Made by a program: the position numbers and the translations under genes. From NCBI GenBank assembly GCA_015657545.1, contig JADHZC010000011.1, forward strand, positions 62,001 to 126,000: a stretch of DNA of 64,000 bases, in the 5' to 3' direction. This document shows positions 40,528 to 50,128 of the stretch, piece after piece (position 1 is the first letter of the stretch; each line of letters begins with the position of its first letter). The notes under the pieces are model-generated. The model ran no database searches. It saw only the letters and a list, made by a program, of their open reading frames with translations, and was not told the origin of the DNA. This stretch comes from Rickettsia sp. GTDB lineage: Bacteria; Pseudomonadota; Alphaproteobacteria; Rickettsiales; Rickettsiaceae.

Positions 40528-41673
40528 TTATCTATATCCCATTGCATAATTAACAATTTTATTTTTTAAAAAGGAGGATTTGTTGATTATTTTAAACCCT
40601 AATTGTCGAATCAAATACAAAATTTTTGAATTGTTCGAAAAAATCTTATTAATCCAATTGATAATTATAAACATGTCTAAATTATCCTGGTATCGCTGTG
40701 AACAAAAATCTGCTATCTTTTCCTTAGAAATTTCCTCTGAAGAAACTATTCCATAAAGAACTTCTAGATCTTTTATAGACAAATTTAATCCTTGCCCAGC
40801 TAAAGGATGTATAAGATGCAAACCCGACCCAAATGCTAATAAATTTCCATTAAAATAATTTTTACATAAATAGCCCTTGAGATGAAATGATTCCATATCT
40901 GAAATAATGTCTATTTTACCTAAAAAATCACCGAATTTTGTTTGGACAATTTGTTTTAAGATATTAATTTCCAAAGATTTCAAAGATTTTGCGTATTCCA
41001 GATCTACACTCCAAATAACAGAAGATACATTGGGATCCTTTAATGGTAATATAGCGAATGGTCCTGTTGAAAAAAAATGCTCTACAGCAGTACCTTCGTG
41101 ACAATTTTCATGTTTCACTAAAAAAGTTAAGGCGATTTGTTTATAATCTATGGTTTTATGCTCTATAAAATATCTCTTATGTATTTGAGAATTGTTACTA
41201 ATGTTGATCAAAACTAGTTTAACAAAAATTTCTTCCTTCTCATCTATAAATATTTTAGTCATTTCAGATTCAGAATCTTCAATTCTAATATTTTCAGCTT
41301 CAACTATTTTAATTTTATTATTTGCGATCACTCTAGAAATCAAGATGTTATAAAGATCTTGATTCTGAATAACAAATCCTATCTGATCCTTTTTTGATAA
41401 CTTACAATCAAAAGAAATCATATTATTAGACATATTATCAATAACATAAATATCTTTAATATAAGAAACATATTCAGATATCTCGTCCCATATTTCTAAT
41501 TTAGATAAAAAATCCTTTGTAGCTGGTGTAAGTGCAAGAGTTCTTGAGCTTTGTTTAAGAGAATGGCAATTTTTTTTCTCTTTTACAATAAAAACAAAAT
41601 ATCCCAATTTAGAAAAAGCAATAGCGCATAAAAGTGAGAAAATTCCATCTCCTAATATTAATATTTTTGACAT
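40528..41673 (-). CDS. ubiH: UbiH/COQ6-family FAD monooxygenase
   Basis: This enzyme probably hydroxylates the ubiquinone ring. The 381 residues have an N-terminal dinucleotide fold (ILILGDGIFSLLCAIAFSKL, with GDGIFS in place of the usual GGGxxG), the family RTLALTPATKDFL (about 43-55), and the second FAD motif GSGLHLIHPLAGQGLNL, where the usual GDAAH Asp is replaced. The length is normal. These changes could weaken FAD binding, but other residues are well kept. It ends the cluster mrpE-mrpF-ubiH. A decayed partial copy lies at 37450-37875. The exact hydroxylation position (UbiH, UbiF or UbiI) is not clear. Confidence 0.85.
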   Translation of the reverse strand: MSKILILGDGIFSLLCAIAFSKLGYFVFIVKEKKNCHSLKQSSRTLALTPATKDFLSKLEIWDEISEYVSYIKDIYVIDNMSNNMISFDCKLSKKDQIGFVIQNQDLYNILISRVIANNKIKIVEAENIRIEDSESEMTKIFIDEKEEIFVKLVLINISNNSQIHKRYFIEHKTIDYKQIALTFLVKHENCHEGTAVEHFFSTGPFAILPLKDPNVSSVIWSVDLEYAKSLKSLEINILKQIVQTKFGDFLGKIDIISDMESFHLKGYLCKNYFNGNLLAFGSGLHLIHPLAGQGLNLSIKDLEVLYGIVSSEEISKEKIADFCSQRYQDNLDMFIIINWINKIFSNNSKILYLIRQLGFKIINKSSFLKNKIVNYAMGYR

Positions 41674-41692
41674 AACTATTAATTCTAAATTT

Positions 41693-41935
41693 CTACTTTA
41701 TAAAATATTTCAAATATCCCATAGAAGATATGATTCCAAATAATTGATAAATTATTGCTATATCTATGTAATCTCCATTACCTCTAAAGCTTGCAAAAAA
41801 ACATATAAATAAAGACATTAAACTGGTAGCTAAATTAACCAATATAACTTTCATAAAAATATTTTTTTTGATAAACACCAAAACAAAAACAACTATGGAG
41901 AAGAAAAACACTATCAAAGTTAAAAATTCTAACAT
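41693..41935 (-). CDS. mrpF: Mrp-type Na+/H+ antiporter subunit F
   Basis: This is a small subunit of the multi-gene cation/proton antiporter. The 80 residues have three hydrophobic segments and the family's C-terminal signature YIDIAIIYQLFGIISSMGYL (family YLDVALVxALLGFxGTVAxAR). It lies 5 bases after mrpE and 19 before ubiH, so all three share a transcript. The large subunits A and D are not in this window. Confidence 0.85.
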   Translation of the reverse strand: MLEFLTLIVFFFSIVVFVLVFIKKNIFMKVILVNLATSLMSLFICFFASFRGNGDYIDIAIIYQLFGIISSMGYLKYFIK

Positions 41936-41940
41936 ATTAC

Positions 41941-42405
41941 TTAATAATTTATAACTGCATTAATCCTACGACTCATTTCTCCTTTTTTTAAATCCTTGAT
42001 TAAACTCTCATCTAAAGCTTGTACTACAAGCTTATCTCCGTTTTGAGCAATAGTTACTGTTCCTGGAGTTAAAGTTATAGAATTAGCAAAAATTACTAAT
42101 CCCAAATCTGTATTTTGTTTCAAGTCTATTTCACATATTTCAGAAATAAATTTCATATTTTTCTTCCAACTCATATTAGCAATTTTCCAAGAAGAAATGA
42201 AAATTTCTTTTGCTAACCAAAAAAAATAAAAAATACTTCTAATATTAAAATAGCAGAAATTTGGTAACAATTTTAACCTTGATAGAAAATACATTAATAC
42301 TATAATAAAAATAATTATACAGGAAACAATCCAAATGCTGGAAGGAGCTCCAATAAGAAGATATAATAATAAAGTGAAAAAGAACATATAAAAGAAACGA
42401 AACAT
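41941..42405 (-). CDS. mrpE: Mrp-type Na+/H+ antiporter subunit E
   Basis: The 154-residue membrane subunit has two or three hydrophobic segments at the N-terminus (about 3-45). Its soluble C-terminal domain carries the family signature FANSITLTPGTVTIAQNGDK (about 106-125). Order E then F is as in complete mrp operons. The start lies divergent from sixA, with a 123-base gap that should hold both promoters. Confidence 0.9.
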   Translation of the reverse strand: MFRFFYMFFFTLLLYLLIGAPSSIWIVSCIIIFIIVLMYFLSRLKLLPNFCYFNIRSIFYFFWLAKEIFISSWKIANMSWKKNMKFISEICEIDLKQNTDLGLVIFANSITLTPGTVTIAQNGDKLVVQALDESLIKDLKKGEMSRRINAVINY

Positions 42406-42528
42406 AGTAAAAAAACATTAATGAGAAAGATCCTGATTATTATATCTTATTCTCTAAAAAGTACATAATCGAAATATCGTTTAAAAAGATATTTTTTTTT
42501 GATTTTTAACTATTAGAACAAAAATGAA

Positions 42529-43029
42529 ATGAATTTATTTCTCATGAGACATGCAGATGCAATTTCTCAAAATAACACTTCTGATGAAGAAAGAAACCTA
42601 AGTAGTAAAGGAAGATTACAAGCAATCCAAACAGCTAGCTTTTTACAAACTCATTATTTTAATAGAGTAATTATTTCTTCTGTAAAAAGGGCATTGGAAA
42701 CTTTTAAAATTATAAATAAAATTATAAAAATAGAAAATATGAAAATTTCTGATAATTTATATAAAAAAAATGAAGAAGAAATTTTAGAGGAAATAAAATT
42801 ATTAGGAGGGGATGCGAATAATTTATTGGTAATTGGACATAACCCTTCTATTTCTAGATTAGTACAAAAAATCTCTCTCAATGAGAACACAAAAATTATA
42901 AAAGAAAACAATGTTTCTCCAGCATCTGTAATAGTAATCAATTGTAAAAATATAACAAATTGGTCAAATCTTAATATTTTGGTCAAAACTCATATTACTG
43001 AAGTATTTGTCCCTAAAATATGGGAATAA
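42529..43029 (+). CDS. sixA: SixA-type histidine phosphatase
   Basis: SixA removes phosphate from phosphohistidine in signalling or PTS proteins. The 166 residues begin with the phosphoglycerate-mutase-fold RHG motif LMRHADA (5-11, R7 H8), then DEERNLSSKGRLQA, SSVKRALET and LVIGHNPSISRL with the second catalytic His. The length is normal for SixA. It stands alone on the plus strand, facing mrpE. Its target is not evident. Confidence 0.9.
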   Translation: MNLFLMRHADAISQNNTSDEERNLSSKGRLQAIQTASFLQTHYFNRVIISSVKRALETFKIINKIIKIENMKISDNLYKKNEEEILEEIKLLGGDANNLLVIGHNPSISRLVQKISLNENTKIIKENNVSPASVIVINCKNITNWSNLNILVKTHITEVFVPKIWE

Positions 43030-43153
43030 CATGTAATCTACAAAAATACCAAATCTTGATAAATTAAAACTAAAAAATTTCATTATACTCAGTTTTTAAT
43101 ATATAATTTAAATAGAGTGTTAAACTCTTAATTCCTGTATTAAAAATAAAAAT

Positions 43154-43423
43154 ATGAAAAGATTTAACATAAATTGTGATTTTAATGGACAAAAATTTCC
43201 GGTTACTTTTTACATAGGTATTCCTGAACATTCTCATCACCCAATACATTTTCAAGCTGATTGGTTATCAAAACAAAGAGGAGGTAACGTACCAGGAGAT
43301 GTAATGGATGCAATGTCTGATCTCCAGGAAGTCGCTAAAAAAAATAATGTTTTACTTGAAGACCTATGCGTATACGCTCTACAAGAATTAGAAAAAGAAT
43401 TAGACAATTCTGAAAATGAATAG
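43154..43423 (+). CDS. DUF2610-like protein, Rickettsiales type
   Basis: This 89-residue soluble protein has conserved-looking sequence: NCDFNGQKFPVTFYIGIPEH, then HHPIHFQADWLSKQRGG, NVPGDVMDAMSDLQEVAKKN and a C-terminal acidic helix. I recall the same layout in the Rickettsiales family DUF2610, whose function is unknown. It overlaps the aspartic protease gene by 8 bases, so the two are translated together. Confidence 0.8.
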   Translation: MKRFNINCDFNGQKFPVTFYIGIPEHSHHPIHFQADWLSKQRGGNVPGDVMDAMSDLQEVAKKNNVLLEDLCVYALQELEKELDNSENE

Positions 43424-43931
43424 TCGAAATATTCTATATATAGTTATATGGCTATTAATAGGACTAATCTTGATAATATTATATAGTTTTGAGTATGAGT
43501 TGTGGTATGTTTGGGACAGAGTAAAAATAAATTTAATGCCCAAACATTACTATTCTAAATCAAAAACGGAAAGGATTATATTAAAAAGAGAAAAAGATGG
43601 TCATTTTTATTTAAATGCAAAACTGAACGGGAAAGCAATAAGATTTTTGATAGACACTGGAGCAACTCATAGTTTTTTGTCTATAGAAGCAACCAAATCT
43701 TTGGGTATAAATCTTTCTCAATTAAGTTTTAATAAAATTTATCAAACAGCAAATGGAACAACGAGAGGAGCTGCTTTTCAAGTTAAAACTTTTACATTGG
43801 GAAAAATAAAACTCAAAAATCCAATTTTTCATGTAGGAGAAAATTACCAAGGCATTTCTTTACTTGGAATGGATATCATAAGACTTTTTGATAATTTTAT
43901 GATAGATAACGATCATTTGATTATAAATTAA
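43416..43931 (+). CDS. membrane-anchored retropepsin-like aspartic protease
   Basis: The 171 residues have an N-terminal membrane helix (about 5-24) and a single-lobe aspartic protease domain of the TIGR02281 clan-AA type. The catalytic motif is FLIDTGATHSFLS (about 77-89), and the flap and second motif appear as ANGTTRGA and SLLGMDIIRLF (about 149-159). Such proteins act as dimers. APRc of Rickettsia conorii belongs to this group and is an outer-membrane protease. The gene overlaps the DUF2610-like gene. Confidence 0.88.
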   Translation: MNSRNILYIVIWLLIGLILIILYSFEYELWYVWDRVKINLMPKHYYSKSKTERIILKREKDGHFYLNAKLNGKAIRFLIDTGATHSFLSIEATKSLGINLSQLSFNKIYQTANGTTRGAAFQVKTFTLGKIKLKNPIFHVGENYQGISLLGMDIIRLFDNFMIDNDHLIIN

Positions 43932-44130
43932 TGAAATTATATGCTAATTGATGATAAAAAACCTTTTCGCAATATCTTTTCTTTCATAAAAAACTGAATC
44001 CAATTATAACAAGATAAGCAATTTGTTAAAATCATTTCTAATCCCTTCAAATGAATTTTCTAAAATCAACAAATTTTATTATTTATAGTCTTAAAAATCA
44101 TTTCATTATCTGTGTATATTGATTAATACT

Positions 44131-45135
44131 ATACATTACTCGCCTCTAAAGTACTAAGTAGTATTATGACTAAACAGTATTTTATAATTATGTTTTTCTT
44201 GTTTTTTTAATTTAAGGATAATAACAACTTTTAGTTTTGCTTTTGTTTTCTCTAAGCCAAATACTGAAAAGATTCATTCTCCTAGATTTAGTTCCTAGCA
44301 ACTCTATTCTAAAGTGCTTAATTAATTTTATGTCTTTCTGTTTGATAATTAATGATGCATTTCTATCATTATAATTTGTATTACTAAATTTAATTACATT
44401 TGAATATTGATTGACTTTTCCTGTTTTTACTATCTAGATTTTGCTAATTGTTTGGAATACGTATGATTCTGATAATTTAAAACATATTTTTCCAAATTTT
44501 TTGGATTTATAATTTAACATATTTTTGAACATATAGAAGTTTTTATCTAGTATCTCTCTATTTAATTCTAATTGTGCTTTTACATTTTTCTCTGGAAATT
44601 GCATGCTCCCCTTTGCAGTTTTTATCATATTTCTTATCCTTAGATCTTCTAAGATAAAAATCTTTGATGAAAATTTTTTACTAATTTTGTGCTTGTCTCA
44701 TGAACAAAATCTTTTCTCATTTTTCTTATCTACTCTCAAACTCATCTATATTTTTTTTTGCTTTTTTTCATTTAATTCATTGTTAGAGAATTTTTGGTAA
44801 GATTCTAAAAATTCGCTCTCTTTTGATATATTCGTAGAATTACGATCCGAAATTGTTGGATGCTGAAGAATGAAGGTTTTTTATATGTTTTACTTAATTT
44901 TAATCCTGTATTTTTTAATCTTTTTGAGAATTTTCTTTTCTCTTTAGAAAAAATTTTTTTGCTTTATAAATTCCTTTTATAATGCTTTTATGTTTCTTTT
45001 CTTCTTTTTTAATAACTGTATCTCAGAATTTAGATAAATTATTATAATCTTATACCTCCTACTTGGCTTTCTACCTTAACTCTTCTATCCATTGATATTA
45101 TATTTTTTTCTAAATAAAAATCAGATTTTATAAAT
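44131..45135 (-). pseudogene. decayed IS200/IS605-type tnpB (OrfB), copy 2
   Basis: On the minus strand the pieces run in TnpB order: IRKMRKDFVHETSTKLVKNF (family RKDFLHKLSTxLV), a frameshift, LEDLRIRNMIKTAKGSMQF with the second RuvC acid, KNVKAQLELNREILDKNFY, MFKNMLNYKSKKFGKICFK and YVFQTISKI where the zinc-finger CxxC should follow. A 64-codon open frame at 44434-44628 is one such piece, not a gene. Homology with copy 1 (2872-3670) continues past the tnpB ends on both sides, e.g. the 3' tail with AGTATTTTATAA. No tnpA or clear end hairpins are found. This copy is less shortened than copy 1. Confidence 0.87.
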
Positions 45136-45509
45136 TAGTTAGTTTTCAGACTTAAATTGAGAAATAATTACGTCTATAAATACATATGTTCCAATAGGAT
45201 AATATTTTTTATCAAAATTTTCTATAACAAAATTCTTCTGAAAATTTGGAATTTCAAATTAATTTAGAATATCCTATACATTAACCTAAAAAATTTTTTT
45301 AATCTCTAGATAGATATCTTTTGAACTTAATTCCTTTCATTAATTGGTATCATTTTACATAACGATTTACACTCTTAGTATAACAGAAATACATAAGAAT
45401 AACAATTTTATTACCTGCTTGACCCTCACCTAAGGAAGCGAATTTGTGCAAGCTTTTGATCAAATAAAGATGTAGTGAAAACTATAAAATGTTAATGGAA
45501 ATAAGATAA
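45136..45509. other. spacer between tnpB relic and dnaB
   Basis: No gene is seen on either strand. The block ACCTAAGGAAGCGAATTTGTGCAAGC near 45430 has more G+C than its surroundings, but I cannot assign it. Confidence 0.35.
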
Positions 45510-45531
45510 TAATCTTTCAATAGAAAGATTA
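45510..45531 (-). terminator. hairpin after dnaB
   Basis: TAATCTTTC (45510-45518) pairs perfectly with GAAAGATTA (45523-45531) around a 4-base loop. It lies 24 bases beyond the dnaB stop on the minus strand, the normal place for a terminator, and the following minus-strand sequence is T-rich. Confidence 0.65.
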
Positions 45532-45554
45532 CTAAAATATGAAGAAAAATTTAA

Positions 45555-46988
45555 TCAAATTGTTTTTTCTTCGAATTTAGAAAATTCCGGATTATAATGT
45601 AAATCTATCTTTCCTACAGAACCATTTCTATGTTTCGCAATAATAACCTCTGCAATATCATTTTTTTGAGACATTTGAACTGCCCATTTATGATGTTGTT
45701 CGTGATCATTTCTATCTGGCTCTTGATGATTCAAATAATACTGCTCTCTGTAAATAAACATAACAATATCAGCATCTTGCTCTATAGCTCCAGAATCCCT
45801 TAAATCATAAAGCATTGGCCTTTTATCTTGTCTTTGTTCAACAGAACGTGATAATTGAGAAAGCACTACAATTGGTATATCAAGCTCTTTTGCTATATTT
45901 TTGAGCCCCTGAGTTATATCCGATACTTCTAAAACTCTGCTATTATAAGATTTAGAACTTTGCATCAATTGCAAATAATCTATAAATAATATTTTTAAAT
46001 TATATTTTCTCTGCAATTTTCTTATCTTAATTTTTAAGGCATTAATAGATAAATATGCTGTATCATCTATAAAAAAAGGCATTTCTTTTAATTTTTGAGA
46101 ATGCTTAATCAAATCACTATATTGAGATTCCCCTATACTACCATTCCTAAGATTATCAGAGTTAATACGGCTAACCATAGATAATAATTTCATTGATAAT
46201 TGTTCAGAAGACATCTCCAAAGAAAAAAAAACCAAAATATTTTCTTTTGAATTTGTTTCTTTTTTTTGCTGGGAAAATAAATTCGCTAAATTTAATGCAA
46301 AATTCATAGCCAAAGAGGTTTTACCCATACCCGGTCTCCCAGCTATGATAACGAGATCTGAATTATGAAATCCAAACAAAATCTTATCTAAGCTTGCAAA
46401 TCCAGTAGAGACACCTGAAATATGTTGATCGCTTGCTTTTGAAAGACCAATTTTCTTAATATTTTTATCTAATGATGAAGTAATATGTTCGGTATTTTTT
46501 GCAACAGTACCATAGCTAGATAAATTATAAAGTTTTGTTTCAGCTATTTCCAATTGTTCAGTAGAAGAAAATATTACAGAATTATCATATGCCCGATTCA
46601 CTATCTCTTCTCCAATATCTATAAGGCTTCTTTTCAAAGCTAAATCATATATAATTTTTGCATATTCTCTAGGATTTATAACTAACATAGAAAGTGTTGT
46701 TAATTTCACTATATATGCCTTTCCATCCATCTGTTCAAATATATCTTTTTTCTCTAAAACAGAAGAAATTGTCAGATCACTAACAATAATATCCTTGCTT
46801 AAAATATCCTCTATTGTTTTGTAAATAATTTGATGAAGCTTATCATAAAAATGTTCTGGCTTTAAAAAAACATTTATCTTATATATTAGATCAGATTTAA
46901 CTATTAATGCTCCTAATAAAATCCTTTCTACTTGCAAATCATAAGGTAATTTTCTTTGCAATTCTGTAGGTAGATTTTCTGAATACAT
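45555..46988 (-). CDS. dnaB: replicative DNA helicase
   Basis: DnaB is the hexameric helicase that unwinds DNA at the fork. In the 477 residues, the N-terminal helical domain (LPYDLQVERILLGALI, PEHFYDKLHQIIY) is followed by the RecA-like motor with Walker A GRPGMGKTSLAMNFA (about 217-231), Walker B LKILFIDYLQLM, and the arginine-finger region VLSQLSRSVEQRQDKRPML. The length is normal. The start has a proper AAGGAG site 5 bases upstream. Confidence 0.98.
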   Translation of the reverse strand: MYSENLPTELQRKLPYDLQVERILLGALIVKSDLIYKINVFLKPEHFYDKLHQIIYKTIEDILSKDIIVSDLTISSVLEKKDIFEQMDGKAYIVKLTTLSMLVINPREYAKIIYDLALKRSLIDIGEEIVNRAYDNSVIFSSTEQLEIAETKLYNLSSYGTVAKNTEHITSSLDKNIKKIGLSKASDQHISGVSTGFASLDKILFGFHNSDLVIIAGRPGMGKTSLAMNFALNLANLFSQQKKETNSKENILVFFSLEMSSEQLSMKLLSMVSRINSDNLRNGSIGESQYSDLIKHSQKLKEMPFFIDDTAYLSINALKIKIRKLQRKYNLKILFIDYLQLMQSSKSYNSRVLEVSDITQGLKNIAKELDIPIVVLSQLSRSVEQRQDKRPMLYDLRDSGAIEQDADIVMFIYREQYYLNHQEPDRNDHEQHHKWAVQMSQKNDIAEVIIAKHRNGSVGKIDLHYNPEFSKFEEKTI

Positions 46989-47115
46989 ATTTGCTCCTTT
47001 GACATTTCTTATGAAATGATATTGTATCTGAATGAAATATTAGCAGTTTATACCAAAAATTTGTGGATAAATCAATCAACAAAAAACAAAATAACAGATC
47101 ATCAAATAAGATTTT

Positions 47116-47274
47116 TTATTGATCTGAGTATTTATACAATTTAGCACAATAAGGACAAGTTATTGTCTCCCCTTTTTCTATAGAAAGAAAGATCAAGGGA
47201 TGATCTAGGTTTTTTTTATATCCTAAACAAACAATATTTTTGACTTCCCTTTTTAATCCTATATATTCGACCAT
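47116..47274 (-). CDS. CHCC-type zinc-finger protein (NDUFS6-like)
   Basis: This 52-residue gene reads MVEYIGLKREVKNIVCLGYK, then NLDHPLIFLSIEKGE and TITCPYCAKLYKYS. The zinc ligands C16, H25, C40 and C43 fit the zf-CHCC pattern C-x8-H-x14-C-x2-C. In alphaproteobacteria and mitochondria, this domain is the zinc-binding subunit linked to respiratory complex I (NDUFS6). It lies between dnaB and htpG on the minus strand and has no visible ribosome site. Confidence 0.9.
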   Translation of the reverse strand: MVEYIGLKREVKNIVCLGYKKNLDHPLIFLSIEKGETITCPYCAKLYKYSDQ

Positions 47275-47507
47275 AAATTGCTAGATATAAAAACTAATTA
47301 TAAAACAATGTTACATATTTAATATATAACATCTGCTTGATATTATGTCATAACTTATATAAAATTCCTATAGTAAATGAGATAATGTTAATATTATCTA
47401 AAATATTAATGATATAAAAAATTATTTATATTATTGAAGTTTTTATTACATTAACAACGTTTATAAGACTTATTCACCTAATATTTGAAATTAATAAGTA
47501 AGAAAAT

Positions 47508-49391
47508 ATGCAAGAAACAAAAAATTTTTCTGCTGAAGTTGACAAAGTTTTAAATTTGGTCATTAATTCACTTTACACAAACAAAGATGTTGCAATACGG
47601 GAACTAATATCTAATGCTTCAGACGCATGCGATAAAGCTCGCTATTTGTTGCAAACAGGAAAAACAAAAGGAAATGCTGAAGAACTAAAAATTGATATAT
47701 CCCTTGATCCTGAAAAAAATCAGCTAATAATAAGAGATACTGGCATTGGAATGAACAAGGAAGATTTGAATCAAAATTTGGGTACAATTGCTAAATCTGG
47801 AACCCAAGATTTTGTACAAAATTTAGCAGATGCTGCAAAAAAAGACTCTTCCTTAATCGGTCAATTCGGAGTGGGTTTTTATTCTGCATTTATGATTGCA
47901 GATAGGGTAACAGTAACATCTAAAAAAATAGATTCTAATGAATCCTGGATATGGAGCTCAGATGGTAAAGGAAAATATGATATTTTTGAAAATCAAGACT
48001 CCTCATTTTCTCATGGTACTGAAGTAAAGTTATTAATAAACTCAGACCAAAAAAAATTTTTGGAAGGGTTCCAAATAAAAAATATGTTAAAGAATTATTC
48101 TGATCATATTTTATTTCCCATTTTTTTACATGATAAGGAGTCTAAAGGCGAGCAGATCAATTCAATGTCTGCATTGTGGATGAAATCTAAATCTGAAATC
48201 ACTGAAAAAGAATATTCTGACTTTTATAAAAAAATATCTCATGATTTCCAAGATCCAGCATTATTTGTTCATTTTAAAAGTGAAGGAACAATTTCTTTCA
48301 CAACAATTTTATTTATTCCTGCATCTAATTTTCAAGGAATATCAAATGATTTTGATACTAAATCAAAGATAAGGCTTTTTATTAAAAGAGTATTTATATC
48401 TGAGGATCTAGATATTTTGCCAGGATATTTAAGTTTTGTAAGAGGGATAGTCGATTCTGAGGATTTACCTTTAAATATAAGTAGAGAGACCTTACAACAT
48501 AATGCTCAAATAAGTAAAATCAAAACAGCTCTTACAAAAAAGATATTATCTGAATTAAAATCTTTAAAAAATTCTAACATAGAAAAATATAAAACATTTT
48601 GGAATAATTTTGGAAACATCCTAAAAATAGGATTAGCAGAACCTAATGTGAACACAGAAGAAAAAAATAAAATTTTAGAAATTGCCTTTTTTAATAGTGC
48701 TCTGAAAAAAAGCTTAATTTCATTAGATGAATATATCAATGATATAAAAACAAAAGGAGCCAAAACAATATATTATCTTACTGGAAATTTTTTAGAAGAA
48801 ATGTATCATAACGCTCAAATAGAAGGGTTTTTAGAAAATGAAATAGATGTATTGCTCTTAACAGATCCGATTGACCCTCAGTGGATTATGAATACTAATA
48901 AGTATAAAGATGTAGAAATTAAATCTGTTAGTCGTAGCAATTTAAATTTAGACAATTTACAAGATGATAAGCAAGAAGAAAATTCAAAAAATAGTGAAGA
49001 GAAAAAAACAGAATATCCTGAATTGATTGATAAATTTAAAGAAATTTTAAAGGACTCTGTCAGTGAAGTAAAAATTTCTAAAAAACTAACTACAAGTCCT
49101 GCATGTTTATCTTTAGACGATAATTCATATTTTGATATAAAGTTGGAAACTATGCTTGTATCTCACGGAAAACTAAATAAAGTCTCAGCAAAAGCACTAG
49201 AAATAAATCCTAAAAGCGAAATTATCAAAAAAGTGAATAATTATATAATAGAAGATGCAAAAAAATATGAAGAAAAAATTGCTCAAATAGTAAATCTTGT
49301 ATATGACCAATCCTGTATAATTGCAGGCTTACCTATAAAAGATCCAAATATTTTTGTCAAAAGATTGAATAACGCCTTACAATATCTTTAA
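47508..49391 (+). CDS. htpG: HSP90-family chaperone HtpG
   Basis: HtpG is the bacterial Hsp90. The 627 residues include the N-terminal GHKL ATPase fold (ELISNASDACDKARYLL, about 31-47; IRDTGIGMNKEDL; LIGQFGVGFYSAFM), the middle domain (GIVDSEDLPLNISRETLQ) and the dimerisation C-terminus with SPACLSLD. The catalytic Glu of RELISNASDA is kept. Length normal. The sco1 gene follows after 33 bases. Confidence 0.98.
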   Translation: MQETKNFSAEVDKVLNLVINSLYTNKDVAIRELISNASDACDKARYLLQTGKTKGNAEELKIDISLDPEKNQLIIRDTGIGMNKEDLNQNLGTIAKSGTQDFVQNLADAAKKDSSLIGQFGVGFYSAFMIADRVTVTSKKIDSNESWIWSSDGKGKYDIFENQDSSFSHGTEVKLLINSDQKKFLEGFQIKNMLKNYSDHILFPIFLHDKESKGEQINSMSALWMKSKSEITEKEYSDFYKKISHDFQDPALFVHFKSEGTISFTTILFIPASNFQGISNDFDTKSKIRLFIKRVFISEDLDILPGYLSFVRGIVDSEDLPLNISRETLQHNAQISKIKTALTKKILSELKSLKNSNIEKYKTFWNNFGNILKIGLAEPNVNTEEKNKILEIAFFNSALKKSLISLDEYINDIKTKGAKTIYYLTGNFLEEMYHNAQIEGFLENEIDVLLLTDPIDPQWIMNTNKYKDVEIKSVSRSNLNLDNLQDDKQEENSKNSEEKKTEYPELIDKFKEILKDSVSEVKISKKLTTSPACLSLDDNSYFDIKLETMLVSHGKLNKVSAKALEINPKSEIIKKVNNYIIEDAKKYEEKIAQIVNLVYDQSCIIAGLPIKDPNIFVKRLNNALQYL

Positions 49392-49424
49392 AAAAATAAA
49401 AATTAAACAATAAAACAGATTGAT

Positions 49425-50066
49425 ATGTGGCATAAAGATAATTTTTACAAAATTCTATTGGTATTTAGCATTATAGTTGCCGCTATATCTTCCTGTTATT
49501 TGGTAATTGATCAATTGAACTCAAAAAAAAATAAGGCTGGAGAAGGTGGGACTCAATCTTTAAATGAATATGATATAGGGGGTGAATTTTGTTTAACAAA
49601 TTTTGATAATCAAAAATTCACTAATGAAAATCTTAAAGGCAAAATAAGCATATTATATTTTGGATTTTCTTTTTGTCCTGATGTATGCCCAGAATCACTT
49701 GCAAAATTTGTAAAGATAAAAAACGTCTTAGAAAAATATGCTATAGATGTAAATATTGTATTTATAACTATAGATCCTAAAAGAGATACAGCAGAAGTTT
49801 TAAAATCTTACTTAGGTTTTTTCCATAAAGATTTTATAGGATTAACAGGAACAGAAAAAGAAATTGAAGAAATATCTAAAAAATTTAAGGTCTATTTCGC
49901 TATTGCACCACAAGATTCTCAATCTGATAATGAAGACTATATGTTAGATCACAGCTCATTTTCTTATGTATTAAATAAAAATGGAGATTTTATAAAGGTT
50001 TTTTACTTAAAATCTTCAGCTGAAGAAATGATAGAATTTATATTAATGCAAAACAAAAAATACTAG
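49425..50066 (+). CDS. SCO1/SenC copper chaperone
   Basis: SCO proteins deliver copper to the CuA site of cytochrome c oxidase. The 213-residue protein has an N-terminal membrane anchor (about 9-26) and a thioredoxin fold with the copper ligands in FGFSFCPDVCPES (CxxxC, about 83-95) and the histidine in LDHSSFSYVL. All three ligands are present, so it should be active. It is followed by a second, diverged SCO gene. Confidence 0.95.
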   Translation: MWHKDNFYKILLVFSIIVAAISSCYLVIDQLNSKKNKAGEGGTQSLNEYDIGGEFCLTNFDNQKFTNENLKGKISILYFGFSFCPDVCPESLAKFVKIKNVLEKYAIDVNIVFITIDPKRDTAEVLKSYLGFFHKDFIGLTGTEKEIEEISKKFKVYFAIAPQDSQSDNEDYMLDHSSFSYVLNKNGDFIKVFYLKSSAEEMIEFILMQNKKY

Positions 50067-50128
50067 ATTTTTTAACAAAAATTTTTATAATTTTTTACAT
50101 TAATATAATATAAACATTTAGTAAACAA

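Noticed and set aside
44434..44628. 64-codon minus-strand open frame as an independent gene
   Set aside because: It is an internal fragment of the decayed tnpB, with matching sequence in other frames on both sides.
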